Below are positions 52,028-60,910 of a stretch of DNA of 64,000 nucleotides, piece by piece. The first letter of the stretch is position 1, and each line of letters opens with the position of its first letter. This DNA is from Bog-756 sp963696495 (lineage in GTDB: Bacteria; Actinomycetota; Acidimicrobiia; Acidimicrobiales; RAAP-2), in NCBI GenBank assembly GCA_963696495.1, contig CAVOKJ010000003.1, positions 186,001 through 250,000 on the forward strand, given 5' to 3'. Under the pieces are notes generated by a model. The model saw nothing but the letters and a program-made list of their open reading frames with translations. It was not told where the DNA came from and searched no databases. A program made the translations under genes and the position numbers.

Positions 52028-53512
52028 GTGGCAGTGAACGGGATCTCGGAAGGGGGACCAGATGCTCGAGTCGATGAGCAGCCGACCACGGGAACGCGAA
52101 TCGTCGACCGATTGAACCCGAGACTCGTCGACGCCCTCACCGCACTCGGGTTCGGCCTGCCGGTCGCCGGGTACTTCTGGTTCCTCGAGCGTTACAGCGT
52201 CAACGCCGTGGTCGGGGACCAATGGGACCTGATCCCGATGATCAGGCAGTCGTACGTCCATTTTTTCGATTGGGGCCCCATGTGGGCTCAGCACAACGAG
52301 AATCGCATCTTCTTCCCGAACATCATCCTGCTCCTCCTCGTCCATGTCGATCACTTCAGCGTTCAGGTAGAGGAGTATCTGGGTGCCGTGATGCTGTGTG
52401 CGGCGGTGGTGTTCATCGTGTGGGCCCACAAGCGACGCTCGCCTTCCACTCCCTGGCTCTACTACTGCCCGGTGGCCTTCCTCGCCTTCTCGGTCGTCCA
52501 GTACGGGAACACCATCTGGGGATTCCAGTTGGCGTGGTACCTGGTGCTCCTTTCCCTGGCCGCAGCCATCCTCCTCCTCGACCGGGTGGTGCTCACCTGG
52601 GTCGCCCTCGCCGGTGCGCTGGCTGTCGCCATCGTGGGCAGCTTCTCGTCCCTCCAGGGATTGCTCATCTGGCCGACCGGCCTCGTCCTCCTGTACTTCA
52701 GGCGTCGCTCCTTGGCGCAGTTCGGTGTCTGGATGGCGGGAGCCATCGCATCGACACTTCTGTACTTCCGCGGTTACCACTCCGTGACCCCGGATCCCCG
52801 ATTCGCAATCGAGCATCCCGGCATTGCCCTCAAGTTCTTCCTTCTCGCCCTCGGCGACGTGGTGGGCAAGCCGATCGCCGACGGAACGTGGGGATACCAG
52901 GACACCATGGTCATGGTGTTCGGACTGCTCGTCGTTCTTCTGGCCGTGGTCTCGGTGCTCATCTGTGGCGTGAGGCCTGATGAGCATTCCGGCAGTCCCG
53001 TCGGCATGGCGCTGATCTGCTACGGAGTTCTCTTTGCCGTCATGATCACACAAGGCCGCATTCTGTATGGCTACGAAGCCGCCGGCTTCTCTCGGTACAC
53101 CACCTTCGATCTGCTCGCTCTCCTGGGTGTCTACTTGGCGTTGCTCGGTCGTCGACGTGTACATGACGCCGGCCCTTCGGCCACGAGCCTCGGGAGTTCG
53201 CCATCGACCTGGCGCCGACCGGACCGTCAAGCAGGAGGTGGGCGGTGGGACCGGGTTCTCCTCCCCTGGGCGCGCGTCGTCGTGCTGTCGGCCATCGTCG
53301 TCCAGGTGCCACTGGGGATCTACAACGGGGTCCATGGGGCGAGGACCGACCATGCCAACGACATCGTGGCGGCCGCCACGCTCCGGAATATCGATCACGT
53401 CTCGGACACCGAGCTGATCCGAGGCCTCATCGTGTCCAAGCCGCCATCATGGATTCGGGAGCAGGCCAAGACGCTCGAAGAGCATCGCCTGAACGTCTTC
53501 GCCAACGGCTAG
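52028..53512 (+). CDS. D-x-W family polytopic membrane protein, paralogue E
   Basis: The 494-residue protein has GDQWDLIPMI after helix 1, SYVHFFDWGPMWAQHNENRI, AHKRRSPSTPWLYYCPVAF, GSFSSLQGLLIWPTGLVLLY, LGDVVGKPIADGTWGYQD, EAAGFSRYTTFDLLALLG, and the end TLEEHRLNVFANG. The VGKP loop differs most among copies and could set specificity. GTG 52028 and GTG 52034 are both usable; GGAGG lies at better spacing for 52034. It converges on YfhO paralogue 5. Family knowledge is lacking, and the membrane layout with conserved exported motifs suggests an enzyme acting outside the membrane. Confidence 0.73.
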   Translation: MAVNGISEGGPDARVDEQPTTGTRIVDRLNPRLVDALTALGFGLPVAGYFWFLERYSVNAVVGDQWDLIPMIRQSYVHFFDWGPMWAQHNENRIFFPNIILLLLVHVDHFSVQVEEYLGAVMLCAAVVFIVWAHKRRSPSTPWLYYCPVAFLAFSVVQYGNTIWGFQLAWYLVLLSLAAAILLLDRVVLTWVALAGALAVAIVGSFSSLQGLLIWPTGLVLLYFRRRSLAQFGVWMAGAIASTLLYFRGYHSVTPDPRFAIEHPGIALKFFLLALGDVVGKPIADGTWGYQDTMVMVFGLLVVLLAVVSVLICGVRPDEHSGSPVGMALICYGVLFAVMITQGRILYGYEAAGFSRYTTFDLLALLGVYLALLGRRRVHDAGPSATSLGSSPSTWRRPDRQAGGGRWDRVLLPWARVVVLSAIVVQVPLGIYNGVHGARTDHANDIVAAATLRNIDHVSDTELIRGLIVSKPPSWIREQAKTLEEHRLNVFANG

Positions 53513-53554
53513 GTGACCGCTGCGCACACTGACGACGGACCCGCATCGGTCGGG

Positions 53555-55891
53555 TCAGCGTTGGGCGGCGCGCCGCTGCCTTCTGACCCCGTCGAGCACC
53601 AGGGCGGTGGCCAGTCCGGCGACCGCCAGGACACAGAGGATGATGCCGACACTGAACGTCGTCGGCCAGTAGTGGAGCTCCACCAGATGGCGCCCGGCGG
53701 GTATGCGGGCCTGGAGCATCACCCCGGCGTAGCTCTCCAGTGTCAGGGGCTTGCCGTCGATCGATGCGTGCCACCCGGGGAAATCGGTGAGTCGCAGCCG
53801 GAGCACTTGTGGAGTGGCCGACCGGGTGACCAACTTCCAGTTGGCCGGGTCGTGGTGGGTCACGGCGACCGGTGTGCCGTCGGCGCCGTCGGCCGGCAGA
53901 CTCCCGTCGGCCAGGAGCGGGGTGAGCGTAGCCGGATAGGCACCGGGCACATGGTAGAGATCCTCGTTCCCCACCCGACCCACCAGGGTGGTTCCCGCCG
54001 GTCCGGCGACGCCGGCCGATTCGAGGATGTAGGCCACGCCGTACTGGCGGGCCTGGGAGACCGTGGTCAGTGCCGGGCAGTAGTCATTGGCAGCCGGATC
54101 GCCGGCCGGCCGGTGAGCCAGGGACTCGAAGGCGCTGAAGTAGGAACGGGGCACCATCGGGTCGTACAGGGCGAGCTGGTGGACGGAGAACACGGAGTTG
54201 ACGTCGGGATGGATTCCCAGCCCGACGCAGAAATAGCCCGGATTCGGGCCCCAACCGACCAGCGAGGATCCGACCTCTTGTTGCAGCTCGCTCACGGGCG
54301 GCGTGGTGGCGAAGAACGTGGCGCTCGAGGAGAACAGGGGAGCACCGGCCACCACTAAGAAGGCGGTCTGGCAGAGCAGCAACGCCAACCCGGCCACCAT
54401 CCCGGCGCGGAGACGGAACCGGCGGGCGGTACCGTCGTCCGGGCGGCCGGCCCGTCGGTACGCCAGGACCGATCCGAAGGCCACCACCAGCCCCACCCCG
54501 ACCTCGATGGCCGGCCACACGAAGCTGTGCGACCGGATCCTCCTGTCCACCGCCGAGAGTCCGGGGACGGTGGCGAGGTACAGCACCACCAGCCCCACCC
54601 CGGCGGCGGCGAAGCCGGCGCCGGTCCACTGCCAGACCCGCGTGCGCCCGCTTCGGACCAGGGCGTCGACCCCGACTCCGGCCAGCATGGCCAGGGCGAA
54701 GGCCATCGGCAGGAGCGATCGGGTCCACCCCACCGATCCGAAGAACGGCAAGGCGTCCATGATCGAGATGAGGAAGGGGATGAACACGACCCCACCGGTG
54801 ACCAACGCCACGGCGGTGAGCGCCACGACTTCGGGCCGCCGACGGCGCATGACGACCGCCACCACCGCCACCACCACGGCGATCACTCCCACGTACGCCG
54901 GCAGGTAGAAGTAGCCGTCGGCATCGAACCTCGCACTGCCGACGATGGGAAGGCCGTCATAGCCCTGGAACACCACGTGCAGCAGGTTCTCGACCGGGAG
55001 CGCCACCACCCCGGCGGTCTTGCTGTGCAACGATCCGGAGAATACCTGCAGGCCGGGCAGCGCCAGGGGGGCGGCCAGCGCTCCCCCGGCGATGGCCCCG
55101 ACGACCAGGTCGCCGGCGGGTCGAAGCATGGCACCGGCCCCGCTGCGCACTGCGGTGTGCACCAGGAGCGCCGCCACGAAGACGACGAGGGCGAACGCCA
55201 GCACCGAGAAGACCTCGGGCTGTCCGGCGTAGAGGGCGAGGGCCACCACCAGCGCGAAGAAGGCCACGGCCCGGACCCGGGTCTGGCCGCGCACGATCAG
55301 CAGCGCGGCCGCGAACATCCAACCGGCCCACGAGAACACCGATGCGTGTGGCCATCCGAGCCAGCCGACGAAGGGCCCACTGAGTTCGAACCCCGTGGCC
55401 GCCATGGCGCATCCCACCACTCCGAGGTGGAGCAACCGACCGAGGAAGTAGGCCCCGGTACCGGCCACGACCACCGTGACCACGATGCCCACCGTGTAGG
55501 CGTACTGGACCGGCACGAGATAGCCGACCAGGGCCGGAAGGCCGAACGGTGCCGACTGCCAATTGAAGGCGAGCGGCATCCCGAGGCCGCTGTAGGGATT
55601 CCACAGCGGGAGCTGGCCGTGGTGGACCTGGGTCCAGGCCAGGGTGGTCCAGGGCATCATCGACGCCACCTGGTCCCCGGTCCATGTGTTGTGAGGCACC
55701 ACCCCGGGCTGCTGGAGGAGCCCGTCCTGGGCCAGCAGGTCGAACGGACCGAGATGGGAACCGTGGATCAGGGCGGGGACGACCAGCACGACCCCGGCCA
55801 CCATCACGTAGGCCAGGCCCACCACGTCGGGCATGGCCCGACTCCAACGGGAGCGGTCCCCGGTGGCCGGGTGACCGGGATCCCTAGGCAC
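53555..55891 (-). CDS. YfhO-like GT-C membrane protein, paralogue 5
   Basis: The 778-residue protein is the shortest of the five copies. The first loop has LGPFDLLAQDG, GDQVASMMPW and PLWNPYSGLGMPLAFNWQ, then GFELSGPFVGWLGWPH. The exported end has QVLRLRLTDFPGWHASIDG, with a last helix and short basic tail. GTG 55891 overlaps the end of the upstream membrane gene by eight bases, so the two are translationally coupled and probably act together. It lies 24 kb from the tandem copies, on the opposite strand. The likely role is sugar transfer from a polyprenyl-linked donor to an exported polymer. Confidence 0.83.
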   Translation of the reverse strand: MPRDPGHPATGDRSRWSRAMPDVVGLAYVMVAGVVLVVPALIHGSHLGPFDLLAQDGLLQQPGVVPHNTWTGDQVASMMPWTTLAWTQVHHGQLPLWNPYSGLGMPLAFNWQSAPFGLPALVGYLVPVQYAYTVGIVVTVVVAGTGAYFLGRLLHLGVVGCAMAATGFELSGPFVGWLGWPHASVFSWAGWMFAAALLIVRGQTRVRAVAFFALVVALALYAGQPEVFSVLAFALVVFVAALLVHTAVRSGAGAMLRPAGDLVVGAIAGGALAAPLALPGLQVFSGSLHSKTAGVVALPVENLLHVVFQGYDGLPIVGSARFDADGYFYLPAYVGVIAVVVAVVAVVMRRRRPEVVALTAVALVTGGVVFIPFLISIMDALPFFGSVGWTRSLLPMAFALAMLAGVGVDALVRSGRTRVWQWTGAGFAAAGVGLVVLYLATVPGLSAVDRRIRSHSFVWPAIEVGVGLVVAFGSVLAYRRAGRPDDGTARRFRLRAGMVAGLALLLCQTAFLVVAGAPLFSSSATFFATTPPVSELQQEVGSSLVGWGPNPGYFCVGLGIHPDVNSVFSVHQLALYDPMVPRSYFSAFESLAHRPAGDPAANDYCPALTTVSQARQYGVAYILESAGVAGPAGTTLVGRVGNEDLYHVPGAYPATLTPLLADGSLPADGADGTPVAVTHHDPANWKLVTRSATPQVLRLRLTDFPGWHASIDGKPLTLESYAGVMLQARIPAGRHLVELHYWPTTFSVGIILCVLAVAGLATALVLDGVRRQRRAAQR

Positions 55892-57506
55892 CGGACCGCA
55901 CCTCGTAGACGGTGGCGCACCCGAAGTGGTGCACCGAGCGCAGGATCGGTGCGAGGGGGATGCTCAGATCGGCATGGCTGCCACAGTCCGAGAGCAGGAA
56001 ACGGGCCCCGGTGGACTTCACGAACTCGACGGCGGCCGGGGTGGGGAGGTCGCCGGAGAACAGCCGGCCGGCGGTTCCGAGCCTCGCGAAGAAGTCGGGC
56101 GTCCACGACAGCGCACCCAGCCAGGTGTTCCGATCGGTCTCGGCGGGGATGGTCTGTCCCAGATAGAACGGCGTCAGGACCCCGCCGGGGGTCGGGTCGT
56201 TCTTCAGGTAGTGCAGGGCATCGAACTCGTCCGGGGTGATCAGGGCCGGTTGGGGGCCGAGGACCCCCGTCGATTGGACACCCCACACCGCGTGCAACTC
56301 TTGGATGCCCGAAGGAATCACCAGAGCCAGCACCACCACCGAGGCGACGATCGCCATGGCCCGCCTGGGGAATGCCGTACCGATCCGCCGCGCTCCGGTC
56401 ACGGCCAGCACGGCGAAGGGGATGCTGAGCCCGTCCAGTGAGTGCAGGGGGAACGTTCCCACGTGCCCGAAGTAGATGGCCAGATACTGGACCAGGGCGA
56501 TGAGCGGCCACAGTCGGATGGCCAGCTCATGGAAGGTGACCTTCGGCGGCCGGTAGGCGAAGGCCGCCAGGATCCCCAGGGGGGCCAGGGACAACAGGAT
56601 CGACTGCCAGGGCAGGTACGGCAACACGGTGAGGTTGGCGTGGTTGGCGACCGCCCACGTCCAATCCACGTGGCTGAGCACCGTGTAGTAGACGAGGGGG
56701 GCCGCGGTGGCCGTCACCATGGCCACCGGTAGGGCGAGATGGCCCCGCTCCCCCCGCAGGCGGAGCAGCAGTTCGGTCAACACCACCATCCCGATCAGCG
56801 TGGCGGCCTGCCAGGGTTGCAGCCAGGCGCACACCAGTCCCAGCAGAGGTGCAACCACCCCGACCCGGTGCATCCTCCGATCGCGCTCGTAGGCCAGGAG
56901 GGCGAAGACGAAGACCCCGACGGCAATCGCCGTGAAGGGATAGCCCCACAGATAGATCACGGGCCAGATCTCGGTGTCGATCGACTGCAGCAGTGAGGCA
57001 TGCGCCCAGTGGGTGAGGTGGGCGCCGTTCACCAGGACCCAGGCAGGTGAGAGGTAGAAGAGGCAGAGAACCAGCGCGATGCGCCGACTCCACAGGCCGC
57101 CGATCGAGGCACGCACGTAGCGACGCGACCCGGCGAACAGCACCACGACGGCTACCGGCTCCCACACCAGGTAGGCCCAACCGGGTGTCATCCCCCATCG
57201 GACCAGCAGCCCGGAGACGGCGATGCCCGGGTGGAGGTAGTCCGAAGGAGATGCCCCGATGGTGAAGGGATCAGAGATGAACACGTGGCGCGCCGACACG
57301 GCGATCCATCCGAGGTAGTTCATCTGATCAGCCACATAGGGGCCGTCGGTGCCGGTCCAGATCCGGTTCGCCGTCTGATGGGTGATGAAGCCGACCATCA
57401 CCCAGACCGACAGTGCCGCCAGCACGGCCAGCACGCCCCAGTCGAAACCGTCCAGGCGACGGTTCCGACGAGCCCCCCCGGAACGATCCATGTCAGATTT
57501 TGTCAT
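55884..57506 (-). CDS. Polytopic membrane protein, probable GT-C glycosyltransferase
   Basis: The 540-residue protein has helix 1 VLAVLAALSVWVMVGFI, then an exported loop GTDGPYVADQMNYLGW and SDPFTIGASPSDYLHPG, then about ten helices. An exported tail carries GVLTPFYLGQTIPAETDR and ends FGCATVYEVRSGA. The acidic loop after helix 1 and the exported tail fit GT-C enzymes, but I do not recognise the family. ATG 57506 is preferred, with ATG 57491 as alternative. It is coupled by overlap to YfhO paralogue 5, so both may use the same lipid-linked sugar or build the same product. Confidence 0.7.
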   Translation of the reverse strand: MTKSDMDRSGGARRNRRLDGFDWGVLAVLAALSVWVMVGFITHQTANRIWTGTDGPYVADQMNYLGWIAVSARHVFISDPFTIGASPSDYLHPGIAVSGLLVRWGMTPGWAYLVWEPVAVVVLFAGSRRYVRASIGGLWSRRIALVLCLFYLSPAWVLVNGAHLTHWAHASLLQSIDTEIWPVIYLWGYPFTAIAVGVFVFALLAYERDRRMHRVGVVAPLLGLVCAWLQPWQAATLIGMVVLTELLLRLRGERGHLALPVAMVTATAAPLVYYTVLSHVDWTWAVANHANLTVLPYLPWQSILLSLAPLGILAAFAYRPPKVTFHELAIRLWPLIALVQYLAIYFGHVGTFPLHSLDGLSIPFAVLAVTGARRIGTAFPRRAMAIVASVVVLALVIPSGIQELHAVWGVQSTGVLGPQPALITPDEFDALHYLKNDPTPGGVLTPFYLGQTIPAETDRNTWLGALSWTPDFFARLGTAGRLFSGDLPTPAAVEFVKSTGARFLLSDCGSHADLSIPLAPILRSVHHFGCATVYEVRSGA

Positions 57507-58118
57507 CTTCGGGCAGGCGGCGGATGTCGTAGCGTACTCTGACAGCGCGGACGGAGACTGTGGAGCAGGGCGGAGACTGCGTGACGTCCGGACGCCCGAG
57601 TCCACACCACGCCCGGCACAAGCACCCGCGACACTCCTACCGCCGGGGACGTACTCGACGGCCCTCGGGCGCCGGTGAGGCGCTCCGATCGGTCCGGTCA
57701 GGTCGCGGGGCTTCGCCAGCCGATGTACCGCTACGCCGGCGTGTGAGTCACGGGTGGTGCCTTCCGTCCCCGGCCGGAGGGCCGGCCTACCAACCGGTAA
57801 CGGCGGCGGCCACGATGAGGCCGGCCACGACCACCGGCAGCAGGCCCAACTCGATCCAGCGCTCCACCGGGCCGCAGGTCAGCCTGCGCCTGACGTCGTC
57901 GCTCACGATCACCTTGTCCATCGCCGACCGACACTAGGTCGTCGCCCCCGGGGCGACGACCTCCTCAAGGATGAATCTGGCCCACCCGCTCCTCATCCTC
58001 AAGTCGGATCACCGGGCCGGAAATGCCCCGCTAGCTGGGGAAACGGGCGCACACCGTGTTCCCACGGGCCGACAACCGGGGGATACGCTCGTTGGAGAGC
58101 GAGCGCGGAGGACATGCC
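57507..58118. other. Divergent intergenic region holding one possible small gene
   Basis: Apart from the small minus-strand frame at 57787-57921, nothing coding stands out. CGCTCG and CGAGCG form an inverted repeat with an eight-base gap at 58086-58105, just before the GGAGGA ribosome binding site of the sensor kinase gene, and could be an operator or a leader hairpin. Confidence 0.45.
57787..57921 (-). CDS. Possible 44-residue single-pass membrane peptide
   Basis: From ATG 57921 to TAG 57787 the frame gives MDKVIVSDDVRRRLTCG, then a hydrophobic helix (LGLLPVVVAGLIVAAAVTGW) to the end. A charged soluble head with one C-terminal helix is a common shape for small membrane peptides, and third codon positions are almost all G or C, as in real genes of this genome. 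A ribosome binding site is not visible. No homologue is known to me. It is upstream of, and divergent from, the sensor kinase gene. Confidence 0.4.
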   Translation of the reverse strand: MDKVIVSDDVRRRLTCGPVERWIELGLLPVVVAGLIVAAAVTGW

Positions 58119-59360
58119 GTGAGCACCACGATCGATGTGAGCCAACCCCATCGGGGCCCCGCACGGGCCCCGGGGCATGACCCGACGACGGGACCCGACG
58201 GCGGCTTGTTCGCGGTGGCACGACGGGCAGTGCACGCGCACACCGTCCTGGCCGACTCTGTGTTGGTGCTGGCGCTGCTCACCGTCTCGACGGCGTGGCT
58301 GGCCAACTCCCCCTTCGCCGGACGCGACGCTGCGCTGGTGCAGGCGGCCCTCATCGTGCCGCTCGCCTGGCGGAGGGTCCATCCCTCGGGCGTCTTCGTC
58401 GTCGTGAGCGGCGTCGCGTTGATCCAGCTCCTGCTGAGGATCCAGTTGATCGGTGATGTGGCCCTGCTGGTGGCGCTGTACACGGTGGCCGTGCACGAAT
58501 CGCGGGCCCGGGCCGCCTGGGCCACGGCCGTGCTGGAACTCGGCGCTGTACTGGCGGCCATCCGGTGGCAGCCGGCCGGCACCGTGCCACGCTCACTCCT
58601 GTTCTTGTCGGCCACGGTGGTCGCCGCACTGTTCGCCGGACTGACGGTGGCGTCCGGGAGCAGGTACCTCGCCTGGTTGGCCGAGCGGGCCGAGCGACTC
58701 GAGCTCGAGCGTGACCAGCAGGCGACGATCGCTGCCACCGCCGAGCGAACGCGGATCGCCCGGGAGATGCACGACATCATCTCGCACAGCCTCTCCGTCG
58801 TCATCACCTTGGCCGATGCGGCGTCGGTCGTGAACACAACGGATCCCGCCCGTGCCGCCGGGGCGATGGCGCAGGTCTCCGAGGTGGGGCGGCAGGCCCT
58901 GGGTGACATGCGTGCGCTGATCGGCGTCCTCCGCACCAACGAGCCGGCGGCCGAGCTCGCCCCCCAGCCCGACCTCGGCCAGCTCGACGTGCTCCTCGAC
59001 CGGTTCCGCGCCACAGGGCTCTCGGTCGAGTTCCGTACTGAAGGAACGGTGGTCCCGCTCGGGCCGGGCACCGAACTGACCATCTACCGGGTGATCCAGG
59101 AATCGCTGACCAACACCCTCAAGCACGCCAGAGCCGACCGCGCCCGCGTGACCATCGGGTACGGAGCCTCGACGGTCGAGGTCCGGGTGGTCGACAACGG
59201 CCGGGCCGCTCCCCGTTCGCAGAGCGCGGGACACGGTATCGAAGGCATGAAGGAGCGGGTGGCGCTCCATGGCGGCACGCTGCGCGCCGGCCCCGCCGTA
59301 GAAGGTGGCTGGATCCTGACCACGACACTCCTCTCCGGTCACCACCCGGTGCCCGCATGA
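58119..59360 (+). CDS. NarL-type two-component sensor histidine kinase
   Basis: The 413-residue protein has four or five N-terminal helices, a short coiled linker (LAERAERLELERDQQATIAATAERTRIAREM), then the HisKA_3 box EMHDIISHSLSVV with the phosphorylated histidine in M-H-D. The ATPase domain has VIQESLTNTLKHA (N box), VRVVDNGR and GHGIEGMKERV (G box). It senses an unknown membrane or extracellular signal. GTG 58119 follows GGAGGA at seven bases, an excellent site. The stop overlaps the regulator's start as ATGA, so the pair is co-translated. The domain order is standard for actinobacterial DesK/LiaS-like kinases. Confidence 0.93.
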   Translation: MSTTIDVSQPHRGPARAPGHDPTTGPDGGLFAVARRAVHAHTVLADSVLVLALLTVSTAWLANSPFAGRDAALVQAALIVPLAWRRVHPSGVFVVVSGVALIQLLLRIQLIGDVALLVALYTVAVHESRARAAWATAVLELGAVLAAIRWQPAGTVPRSLLFLSATVVAALFAGLTVASGSRYLAWLAERAERLELERDQQATIAATAERTRIAREMHDIISHSLSVVITLADAASVVNTTDPARAAGAMAQVSEVGRQALGDMRALIGVLRTNEPAAELAPQPDLGQLDVLLDRFRATGLSVEFRTEGTVVPLGPGTELTIYRVIQESLTNTLKHARADRARVTIGYGASTVEVRVVDNGRAAPRSQSAGHGIEGMKERVALHGGTLRAGPAVEGGWILTTTLLSGHHPVPA

Positions 59361-60034
59361 CCATCTCGGTGCTGCTGGTCGACGACCAACCCCTCCTCCG
59401 GAGCGGCTTTCGCATGATCCTCGAGGCCGAGGACGATCTCGTCGTCGTCGGTGAGGCCGGTGACGGTGACGAGGCGGTCACCCTGGCCGAGGTGGCGTCT
59501 CCGGACGTCGTCCTGATGGACATCCGGATGCCGAACACCGATGGCATCGAGGCCACCCGTCGAATCGTGGCCGAGGACCCCGGCGTACGCGTCCTCGCCC
59601 TCACGACCTTCGATCTCGACGAGTACGCCTTCGGCGCCATCAGGGCCGGAGCCAGCGGGTTCCTCCTGAAGGACGTACGCCCTGGCGAGTTGGCAACCGC
59701 CATCCGCGCCGTCGCCACGGGGGATGCGGTGGTGTCGCCCCGGGTGACCAGGCGGCTGCTCGAGGAGTACGCCCGGCGGACCAGGGGCGATACCGACCAG
59801 GTCGGCGACCGGTGCCCCGAGCTGTCGGAGCTCACCGACCGTGAGCGGGACGTGCTCGATGCCATGGCCCGCGGTCTGTCCAACGCGGAGATCGCCGAGC
59901 AGCTGTACGTCTCCGAGGCGACGGTGAAGTCCCACGTGGGCCGGATCCTCTCGAAGCTCGGGCTCCGCGATCGGGTGCAGGTGGTCGTCCTCGCCTACGA
60001 GATCGGCCTCGTCCGACCCGGCATCGACTCCTGA
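59357..60034 (+). CDS. NarL/LuxR-family response regulator
   Basis: The 225-residue regulator has a receiver domain with VLLVDDQPLLRSG, the phospho-acceptor in VVLMDIRMPN, the switch threonine in LALTTFD, and lysine in LLKDVRPGEL. The C-terminal LuxR-type helix-turn-helix is LTDRERDVLDAMARGLSNAEIAEQLYVSEATVKSHV. It would bind DNA as a dimer after phosphorylation by the kinase encoded just upstream. The two membrane-protein genes following within nine and twenty bases are its most likely local targets. All key residues are present. Confidence 0.95.
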   Translation: MTISVLLVDDQPLLRSGFRMILEAEDDLVVVGEAGDGDEAVTLAEVASPDVVLMDIRMPNTDGIEATRRIVAEDPGVRVLALTTFDLDEYAFGAIRAGASGFLLKDVRPGELATAIRAVATGDAVVSPRVTRRLLEEYARRTRGDTDQVGDRCPELSELTDRERDVLDAMARGLSNAEIAEQLYVSEATVKSHVGRILSKLGLRDRVQVVVLAYEIGLVRPGIDS

Positions 60035-60042
60035 CGCGGCGC

Positions 60043-60891
60043 GTGGACGAGAACACACAGCGGAGTAGGGCGGCGGCGCTCATCGACCGGGTCTTCCCCG
60101 AGCCGATCGCCGCCAAGGTACCCGAGATCACCCTGTTGTTCTGGGTGATCAAGATCCTGACCACTGCCGGAGGCGAGGCGACTTCCGACTATCTCTCGTT
60201 GCGCAATCACGTGATCGGCGGGGCCATCGAGATCCTGCTGGTCGTCCTGGGGCTCTGGTTCCAGTTCCACTCCCGGCGCTATGCCGCCGCCGCCTACTGG
60301 TTCCTGGCGCTGGCCATCGCCACGTCGGGCACCGGCGTGTCCGACACCATGCACCTCACCTTCGGCATTCCCTACGCCGGGACGACGTGCTTCTGGGCGG
60401 TCGTCCTCGGCGCCATCTTCTGGCTCTGGCACCGGAGCGAGCGGACACTGTCGATCCACAGCATCGTGACGCGCCGACGGGAGGTGTACTACTGGGCCAC
60501 GGTCTTTGCCACCTTCGCCCTCGGCACCGCGCTCGGTGACCTGACGGCGACCACCTTCGGACTGGGCTACCTGGCCTCCGGGGTCGCCTTCACCGTCCTC
60601 ATCGTGATCCCCGCAGTGGCCTGGCGATTCCTCGGGCTCAACGAGGTGGTCGCCTTCTGGTTCGCCTACGTCGTGACCCGGCCCCTCGGCGCCTCCTTCG
60701 CCGACTACTTCAGCAAGCCCCACGCCGTCAGCGGGCTCGCCTTCGGCGATGGGCCGACCGCCGTCGTCCTGAACCTCGCCGTTGTCGTCCTCGTCTCCTA
60801 CCTGGTCATCACCCGCAACGACATCCAGCCGCCGACGGCAGCCGAACGTCCCGATGGCACCGGCCCGTCCACCCAGTCGTCAACCGCCTAG
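60043..60891 (+). CDS. COG4705-like polytopic membrane protein
   Basis: The 282-residue protein has about eight helices arranged as repeats. KVPEITLLFWVIKILTTAGGEATSDYL is the hallmark of the COG4705/DUF347-type family, and a matching ATVFATFALGTALGDLTATTFGLGY occurs in the second half. Function is unknown; some members are linked to metal tolerance. The GTG 60043 is eight bases after the response regulator stop, so it is in the same operon and probably part of its response. The tail is Pro/Ser-rich and likely cytoplasmic. Confidence 0.8.
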   Translation: MDENTQRSRAAALIDRVFPEPIAAKVPEITLLFWVIKILTTAGGEATSDYLSLRNHVIGGAIEILLVVLGLWFQFHSRRYAAAAYWFLALAIATSGTGVSDTMHLTFGIPYAGTTCFWAVVLGAIFWLWHRSERTLSIHSIVTRRREVYYWATVFATFALGTALGDLTATTFGLGYLASGVAFTVLIVIPAVAWRFLGLNEVVAFWFAYVVTRPLGASFADYFSKPHAVSGLAFGDGPTAVVLNLAVVVLVSYLVITRNDIQPPTAAERPDGTGPSTQSSTA

Positions 60892-60910
60892 TCCTCACGA
60901 GGAGCCTTCC

